DNA from: an uncultured Ruminococcus sp.
GTDB taxonomy: Bacteria; Bacillota; Clostridia; Oscillospirales; Acutalibacteraceae
Length of the DNA: 64,000 nucleotides
Reading direction: 5' to 3'
Assembly (NCBI GenBank): GCA_902799245.1
Contig: CADBZY010000002.1
Coordinates: 1-64,000 of the forward strand
Position 1 is the stretch's first letter. The number at the start of each line of letters is the position of its first letter. Shown here piece after piece: positions 58,914 to 64,000 of this stretch. Under the pieces are notes generated by a model. That model made no database searches, was not told the origin of the DNA, and saw only the letters and a list, made by a program, of their open reading frames with translations. Made by a program: the position numbers and the translations under genes.

Positions 58914-60311
58914 TCAATAAATCTTCTTGTAGGTTCTCGGGAATTGCAGGACATCTCTTATGTTGCTGATGCCGGAAACGTACATAACCAGCCTGTCCAG
59001 ACCCAGACCGAAACCGCTGTGCTGGACGGAGCCGTATTTTCTCGTGTCGAGATACTTCTCATAGGCTTCCAGCGGCATATTTCTTGCCGTCATCGCCTCT
59101 ACGAGCTTATCGTAATCCGTCTCTCTTTCACTGCATCCTATAATCTCTCCCACGCCGGGAACCAGCAGATCTGTTGCAGCGACGGTCTTGCCGTCGGGAT
59201 TCTGCTTCATATAGAAGGCCTTAAGATCCTTGGGATAGTTGACGACAAACACAGGGCGCTTGAAATGCACATCGGTCAGGTAACGCTCATGCTCGGTCTG
59301 CAGATCGCAGCCCCAGAACACGGGATATTCAAACTTGTGCTTGCTGTCCTCGAGGATTTTGACCGCCTCGGTGTAATCAACGCGCGCAAATTCGCTGCCC
59401 ACTACGTGTTTCAGCTTGTCAATCAGTCCCTTTTCAATAAACTTATTGCAGAATTCCATTTCCTCTGCGCAATTGACAAGGACGTCATTAATCACATACT
59501 TGATGAATTCCTCGCCTATATCCATTATCTCGTTGATGTCGGCAAAACACACCTCCGGCTCCACATGCCAGAATTCGGCGACGTGTCTGGGGGTATCGCT
59601 TTTCTCCGCGCGGAATGACGGCCCAAACGTATAGATTTTCCCGAGACCGCCCACGGCTGCCATCTCTCCCTCCAGCTGGCACGACACCGACAAGCCGGCC
59701 TTCTGGCCAAAATAATCGTCACGGTAGTATTCTTCCTCGGATGGATAGGACGCGTTCCACGGCTGTGTGGTGACTCTGAACATCTCGCCGGCGCCTTCGC
59801 AGTCGCTGTCGGTGATGATCGGCGTGTGAACATAGGTGTATCCGTTATTCGTAAAATAACTGTGCACGGCAAAAGCAAGGCGGGAACGGATTGTCAGACC
59901 TGCCTTCATCAGGTTGGTTCTGGTTCTCAGATGCGGAATCGTGCGCAGGAAATCAACGCTCGTCTTTTTCTTCTGCAGCGGATAAGACGAGGGGCAGTCG
60001 CCGAGCATTTCAACGGAATCCACCTCTAATTCGATGATGTTCCTCTCTGAGGGAACAATCACGCCCGTTGCCTTCAACGAAACACCGAAGTTCAGAAGCG
60101 GTTTGATAACGCTTTTGTACTCCTCCTCAGACATTTTATCCTGGTGAATCGTCAGCTGGAGATTTTTGATGGTCGTAGTTCCGTCATTCAGCTGTATGAA
60201 TGTCATAGGCTTGACTTCCGCGGACGTCTTGACCCATCCGCACACTGTTACCGCCCGGTTTACATAATCGGAAACATTTGAAAACAGCTTTGAAATATCA
60301 ATATGTTCCAT
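58914..60311 (-). CDS. asnS: Asparaginyl-tRNA synthetase
   Basis: The 465-residue class IIb synthetase has an OB-fold anticodon domain (about 15-105: VTVCGWVKTSAEVK) and a catalytic domain. Motif 2 lies around FRAEKSDTPRHVAEFWHVEPE (split by conserved residues), and motif 3 ends GFGLGLDRLVMYVSG near the C-terminus. It charges tRNA-Asn directly. ATG 60311 follows GGTGG by eight bases. Confidence 0.95.
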   Translation of the reverse strand: MEHIDISKLFSNVSDYVNRAVTVCGWVKTSAEVKPMTFIQLNDGTTTIKNLQLTIHQDKMSEEEYKSVIKPLLNFGVSLKATGVIVPSERNIIELEVDSVEMLGDCPSSYPLQKKKTSVDFLRTIPHLRTRTNLMKAGLTIRSRLAFAVHSYFTNNGYTYVHTPIITDSDCEGAGEMFRVTTQPWNASYPSEEEYYRDDYFGQKAGLSVSCQLEGEMAAVGGLGKIYTFGPSFRAEKSDTPRHVAEFWHVEPEVCFADINEIMDIGEEFIKYVINDVLVNCAEEMEFCNKFIEKGLIDKLKHVVGSEFARVDYTEAVKILEDSKHKFEYPVFWGCDLQTEHERYLTDVHFKRPVFVVNYPKDLKAFYMKQNPDGKTVAATDLLVPGVGEIIGCSERETDYDKLVEAMTARNMPLEAYEKYLDTRKYGSVQHSGFGLGLDRLVMYVSGISNIRDVLQFPRTYKKIY

Positions 60312-60332
60312 TTTATTTACCACCTGAAAATA

Positions 60333-60896
60333 TTAAAAAATTATCATAGAAGCGATTGTATAGTAATCAATATTGGTTGTCGGTGTGGAGCAGACACATG
60401 CGATGACGCCGACAAGCGTGCAAATCACGACAAGTGAAATAAGGCCGCCGATGATCGTGCCGAGTATCGAGAAAACCATTCCGGCCGTAGCGACTCCTCT
60501 GCCCGAAGAATTGACGGGGATGCCGTTTCTGCCCTTGACAGCGTAAACGATTCCTATTACGCTGAGAAGAAAACCGAGTATCGCCGGAATACCGCTGACA
60601 AACGGAGCTACACAGCTGATGATCAGACCTGCCAGACCAAGAATAAGTGAGGCGACGGCTTTTCCCAATGCGCCGGGACTGGCTGTGGGCGCCTGCTGGG
60701 CATAAACCGGCTGCTGATAATTCAACATCTTTCCGTTGCCGGACTGCTCCATCGCGGAATAATCCAGCGCTTCGCTGCCGTTGCCGCCCGAAGCACGTTC
60801 TGCTGACGTTGCGGTAGCGCCTAACGGAGCGCCGCATTCGATACATACTACAGCGCTGTTTTTATTTTCCACGCCGCATTTGCTGCATTTTTTCAT
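60333..60896 (-). CDS. Zinc-ribbon/DUF4190-type membrane protein (1 of 4)
   Basis: The 187-residue protein has a zinc ribbon (CSKCG..CIECG, 4-22), a Gln/Ala/Ser-rich linker and two or three membrane helices (about 80-180). The core motif KAVASLILGLAGLI, then VKGRNGIP...GRGVATAGMVFSILG, is the DUF4190 pattern. Function is unknown. It lies 21 bases upstream of asnS with AGGAGG before its ATG, so asnS may be co-transcribed. Confidence 0.75.
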   Translation of the reverse strand: MKKCSKCGVENKNSAVVCIECGAPLGATATSAERASGGNGSEALDYSAMEQSGNGKMLNYQQPVYAQQAPTASPGALGKAVASLILGLAGLIISCVAPFVSGIPAILGFLLSVIGIVYAVKGRNGIPVNSSGRGVATAGMVFSILGTIIGGLISLVVICTLVGVIACVCSTPTTNIDYYTIASMIIF

Positions 60897-60918
60897 TAAT
60901 AATTCCTCCTCGTATTTC

Positions 60919-61413
60919 TTACCACATCAGAATCAATTCAAAAATTTCCGAAAAATCTTCAAAATAACCGGAATAATCCGAGGCGTTCGCACCGGCAACG
61001 GCACACACCGCGCATGTACAGACACATACGATACAGGTCGCAATTACCCCGATGACCACACCGATAATGGCACACACCAGACCGGCTGTAGCCATTCCTC
61101 TTCCCGGGTACCCCACCGGCGTCTCGTTTCTCGCCTTTACGCCAAAGATAATACCCACAGTGCAAAGAACGATGCCCACTACAGAGGACACGCCGGGCAA
61201 AATCGGGGCTGCCAGGGTGAGCAGAAGTCCGCCTATGCCAAAGATCAGAGCAATAACCGCCTTGGTGTTGATGTCGGAACCGTTTCCCGGCGAAGTGTAT
61301 TGCTGCTGATAATTCTGACCGGGAATAGTACTGCCCGAAAGCGGCGAACCGCAGTTGGTACACACCAGAGCGTCATCAGGCATCTGGGAACCGCAATTGT
61401 AACACGTTTTCAT
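60919..61413 (-). CDS. Zinc-ribbon/DUF4190-type membrane protein (2 of 4)
   Basis: The 164-residue paralogue has a zinc ribbon (CYNCG..CTNCG), a short Gln/Tyr linker and helices with KAVIALIFGIGGLLLTLAAPI and VKARNETPVGYPGRGMATAGLV. A cysteine-rich third helix (IVCVCTCAVCAVAG) is unusual. AAGGAG precedes the ATG. It lies 22 bases upstream of paralogue 1. Confidence 0.75.
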   Translation of the reverse strand: MKTCYNCGSQMPDDALVCTNCGSPLSGSTIPGQNYQQQYTSPGNGSDINTKAVIALIFGIGGLLLTLAAPILPGVSSVVGIVLCTVGIIFGVKARNETPVGYPGRGMATAGLVCAIIGVVIGVIATCIVCVCTCAVCAVAGANASDYSGYFEDFSEIFELILMW

Positions 61414-61462
61414 ATCGTTTTTTCTCCTTAATCAAGGAATTGTAGTGGTCAAACAACTGAAT

Positions 61463-62350
61463 TTACATTTCTTCCGCGGAAGCAGCGTCTTCTGTGGGAG
61501 CGGCTTCCTCCGTGGGAACAGCTTCCTCTGCGGGAGCGCCTTCTTCCAAAGCAGGGGACTTTTTGCCTTTTACCGACTTGACAATAAGGATAATGATCAC
61601 TGTCACAAACATCAGCACGCTGATAAACTGCGAGGTTGAGAGCGGGCCGACAAATCCGCGAACCTTATCTCCGCGAAGGAATTCGTCAAGGAATCTCACC
61701 ACCGCATAGGAAAGCATGTAAACATACATCAGCTTTCCGCCGCATTTTCTCCTGATATACAGGATCATCAGCACCGCAAAAAGCACGAATTCCATCCCTG
61801 ATTCCAGAAGCTGCACCGGGAATCTCGATACTCCGTTGGCGGAGGGTTCGAGCGCGTTGTGATAGACAAACCCCCATTCACATTCTATGCCGTAGCAGCA
61901 GCCGCCAAGGAAGCAGCCTATGCGGGCAAATCCGTGAAAGAGAGGAATGCAGAACGCCATCGCGTCCATGTAAGGATAATATGGCAGCTTTAATGCCCTG
62001 AGATAGATAACTGCCCCGACTATCGCCCCGAACAGGCCTCCGTAAAACACCATTCCGCCAAACATGAGACCGAAAAACATACCATAATCCTGCAAGGTAT
62101 GGAGCAGCGAAAAGTGATCCTTCACCGCTCTGATCAACATGCCGAAATTGACAATTCCGTACAGAATATGCGCGCCGATAAACAGCCCGAGCATAGCTGA
62201 AAGGGCAATGTGCGGAACATGGTTCTGATCTACTTCCTTCTGCTTTCGTGTAACTAACCACACAGCCAGCCACATCATAAAAAAGCCGATTCCTGCCATA
62301 AGGGAATAGGAAGATACCTGTTTGCCGAATATTGTAATATATGGCAGCAA
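61463..62350 (-). CDS. lgt: Prolipoprotein diacylglyceryl transferase with acidic tail
   Basis: The 295-residue membrane enzyme moves diacylglycerol from phosphatidylglycerol to the lipobox Cys of prolipoproteins. It has seven helices and the signature HGFARIGCFLGGCCYG (near 140), with the catalytic-region Arg. The last 35 residues are an Ala/Glu/Pro/Thr repeat (AAPTEDAAS type) not usual for Lgt. Start TTG 62350 follows AAGGAGG by eight bases. It would act on the lipopeptide predicted at 46612. It sits between zinc-ribbon paralogues. Confidence 0.92.
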   Translation of the reverse strand: MLPYITIFGKQVSSYSLMAGIGFFMMWLAVWLVTRKQKEVDQNHVPHIALSAMLGLFIGAHILYGIVNFGMLIRAVKDHFSLLHTLQDYGMFFGLMFGGMVFYGGLFGAIVGAVIYLRALKLPYYPYMDAMAFCIPLFHGFARIGCFLGGCCYGIECEWGFVYHNALEPSANGVSRFPVQLLESGMEFVLFAVLMILYIRRKCGGKLMYVYMLSYAVVRFLDEFLRGDKVRGFVGPLSTSQFISVLMFVTVIIILIVKSVKGKKSPALEEGAPAEEAVPTEEAAPTEDAASAEEM

Positions 62351-62383
62351 AAACTATACCTCCTTATTGAATGATACAGATAA

Positions 62384-62413
62384 ATCCGCTGTAAAAAAAG
62401 ATTTACAGCGGAT
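62384..62413 (-). terminator. Hairpin between lgt and the upstream zinc-ribbon gene
   Basis: ATCCGCTGTAAA pairs perfectly with TTTACAGCGGAT (12 bp, 6-base loop). TTATCTG follows on the minus strand, a weak T-run. A second hairpin (CGACTG/CAGTCG with inner CCGC/GCGG) lies near 62508-62535. Otherwise 62414-62625 shows no gene. Confidence 0.5.
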
Positions 62414-62625
62414 CACTGTCAGAAAAGCTAAAAACATTGAAAATCAACAGCAATTGTCTGTGATGTTGACGGAATGCTGTATTGCCTGCTACAAGTAAAG
62501 CTTTGTTCGACTGCCAGCCGCAAAGCGGACAGTCGCACTACTCATCCGGCAAATAAATCAACGCTATATTTTTGCTTCGTTATTCGAATGGATCACTTTG
62601 CTAAATCATTAGCAGCATGGACAAA

Positions 62626-63135
62626 TCAAAGAAGACCTGATAATAAAGCGTAATAGGTGCTTGTGCCGCCAGCAGCGATTGCCGAGCAAGCATAGCAGAT
62701 AATAGCAATACCGCCCCATGCGCAGCCGATAATGGAACAAACCAGACCTGCTGTGGCCTTGCCTCTGTCGGGAGTGCCTTCGGGCATTGCATTTCTTGCC
62801 TGTACGCCGAGGACTATTCCGATGATACCGAGCGGCAGTCCGCAGAGAATAAGGCTGAGAATACCGAGTACCAGAGAAGCGGTTGCCTTGCCGTTGCCGG
62901 GAACAGCTGCACCGTAGGGCTGCTGATAAGCCTGCTGATACGGCTGCTGGTAAGCCTGCTGCTGATAGGGCTGCTGCTGATAGGGCTGCTGCTGATAAGC
63001 CTGCTGCTGATAAGCCTGCTGCTGCTGATAATCAGGCTGCTGAGGAATCTGACTTGCTGCCAGAGGAGCACCGCACACTGTGCAGGATACAGCCTCATCG
63101 GGCATCTGGGAACCGCAGTTGTTACAAATCTTCAT
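62626..63135 (-). CDS. Zinc-ribbon/DUF4190-type membrane protein (3 of 4), Gln/Tyr repeats
   Basis: The 169-residue paralogue has a zinc ribbon (CNNCG..CTVCG), then about 45 residues of YQQQ(A/P) repeats (about 32-76), then helices with KATASLVLGILSLILCGLP and VQARNAMPEGTPDRGKATAGLV. The repeats come from CTGCTGATA-type units in the DNA. AAGGAGA precedes the ATG. Confidence 0.75.
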   Translation of the reverse strand: MKICNNCGSQMPDEAVSCTVCGAPLAASQIPQQPDYQQQQAYQQQAYQQQPYQQQPYQQQAYQQPYQQAYQQPYGAAVPGNGKATASLVLGILSLILCGLPLGIIGIVLGVQARNAMPEGTPDRGKATAGLVCSIIGCAWGGIAIICYACSAIAAGGTSTYYALLSGLL

Positions 63136-63267
63136 AAGTTATGTCTCCTTTAAGAAAAATATAGAATAAAAAATTATTCGTAAAAATGTAGCCACGCAAA
63201 AGCTGCTGACATCAACACCCATAACGCAACACGCATTGACGCTGCGTCCAATCAGTGACAGGAAAAA

Positions 63268-63876
63268 TTACATAAACAGAATGTAGTACCAGTTCTGATT
63301 GTAAGCATAAGCGGAGGCGGCCCCGGCGTCTGCACATGCGGCGCAACCCAGAACACAAAGCGTGCAAACAGCAATAATACCGCTTAACACTGCGCCAATG
63401 ATACCGCAAACAAGACCGGCTGTAGCCATGCTTCTGCCCTGTACACCCAACGGCATTTCGTTTCTTGCCTTCACACTCAGAACAATACCTACAATGCAAA
63501 GCACAAGACCGATGATAGCGGTAATGCCGAAGCTCATCCATGCAAAGAAGCTGAATACAAGACCCACGATACCGCAAACAAGACCGCCGATGGCCTTGCC
63601 CTTAGCAGACGGATTCACGTTGGTCATCTGACCGTAAGGCTGCTGATAACCCATCTGCTGGCCGTAAGGCTGCTGCTGATAGCCCATCTGCTGATAGGGC
63701 TGCTGCTGGTAAGCCTGCTGATACGGCTGCTGCGGGAAGTCAGGCTGCTGAGGCTGCTGGAAATCAGGCTGCTGGGGCTGCTGAGGAACCTGACTCACAG
63801 GAAGAGGAGCGCCGCAGTTAGTGCAGGTCACAGCCTCATCGGGCATCTGAGCACCGCACATTCCACAAAACTTCAT
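63268..63876 (-). CDS. Zinc-ribbon/DUF4190-type membrane protein (4 of 4), Gln/Tyr/Pro repeats
   Basis: The 202-residue paralogue starts at ATG 63876 with AAGGAG about 12 bases upstream; an earlier in-frame ATG lacks any site. It has a zinc ribbon (CGMCG..CTNCG), a PQQPDFQ/YQQQPYG repeat linker (about 30-80) and helices with KAIGGLVCGIVGLVFSF and VKARNEMPLGVQGRSMATAGLV. Bases 63877-64000 beyond it show no gene or clear promoter. Confidence 0.75.
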   Translation of the reverse strand: MKFCGMCGAQMPDEAVTCTNCGAPLPVSQVPQQPQQPDFQQPQQPDFPQQPYQQAYQQQPYQQMGYQQQPYGQQMGYQQPYGQMTNVNPSAKGKAIGGLVCGIVGLVFSFFAWMSFGITAIIGLVLCIVGIVLSVKARNEMPLGVQGRSMATAGLVCGIIGAVLSGIIAVCTLCVLGCAACADAGAASAYAYNQNWYYILFM

Positions 63877-64000
63877 GGTAGGAAAAACTCCTTTATAAAA
63901 AATTCGACGGACATGATAAGCAGGTGAAACTGTCGCGCAAAACGCTGTCATGTACCATGTACAGTCAGAACCTCACACCCCTGCCTGACGTCCATCGTTG

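Overview
The window looks like chromosome from a Ruminococcus-like member of the Oscillospiraceae (Clostridia). Three things point that way. Sporulation genes (spo0A-like, spoIVA, a SPOCS/LysM gene) sit next to fermentative adhE and rex. Secreted GH5 glucanases with Ser/Thr-rich linkers are present. Ribosome-binding sites are strong AGGAGG types, and TTG and GTG starts are common. Moderate GC and many textbook sigma-A promoters with 17-bp spacers fit the same group. The genus is an inference; no rRNA gene lies in the window.

1-25.5 kb is a surface-polysaccharide locus built as two divergent units. Leftward run a chain-length (Wzz-type) protein with a huge acidic repeat, a small Ig-like membrane protein, a CotH-type kinase, a VTC-type polyphosphate polymerase, a DUF4956 membrane protein and a DUF445 protein. 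Rightward runs a 15-gene exopolysaccharide (EPS) operon: a GH5 glucanase, a PssD/PssE (Alg14/Alg13-like) pair, six GT2 glycosyltransferases, a Wzy-like polymerase, a GT14 branching enzyme, a second GH5 with two duplicated C-terminal modules, a pyruvyl transferase, a GT-D glycosyltransferase and a Wzx flippase. It ends at a clear terminator. A hairpin-rich relic that resembles IS200/IS605 ends interrupts the operon. No priming glycosyltransferase or tyrosine kinase is present, so the first step must be encoded elsewhere. Just downstream lies a membrane c-di-GMP phosphodiesterase with two periplasmic-binding-type sensor domains.

28.6-32.8 kb is a patch of broken mobile and defence DNA. It holds a brxA (BREX) fragment with an intact consensus promoter, a dispersed repeat also found at 151-296, a sigma-70-like gene with a structured leader, a frameshifted mazF/pemK toxin, an excisionase-like gene and a tyrosine integrase next to tRNA-Pro(CGG). 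It reads as the eroded end of an integrative element.

32.9-46.5 kb is mostly leftward chromosomal genes: two paralogous polysaccharide deacetylases, a serine hydrolase preceded by an unannotated 41-codon gene, hisH-hisF, a teichoic-acid-like unit (cytidylyltransferase plus two CDP-glycerol glycerophosphotransferases), an APH-like kinase and adhE. 46.6-54.2 kb holds a 41-residue predicted lipopeptide, a Spo0A whose receiver has lost its acidic pocket, spoIVA, the SPOCS/LysM gene, aconitase and rex. 54-64 kb holds a repeat-bearing zinc-ribbon protein, TraX, asparaginase, a yybP-ykoY manganese riboswitch controlling mntP, asnS, lgt, and four zinc-ribbon/DUF4190-type membrane proteins.

The most promising candidates for something new are the CotH-VTC-DUF4956 module divergent from an EPS operon with a repeat-expanded Wzz; the GH5 enzyme with duplicated LamG-like modules; the degenerate Spo0A beside a tiny lipopeptide gene; and the phased TGACA repeat whose edge coincides with the break in brxA.
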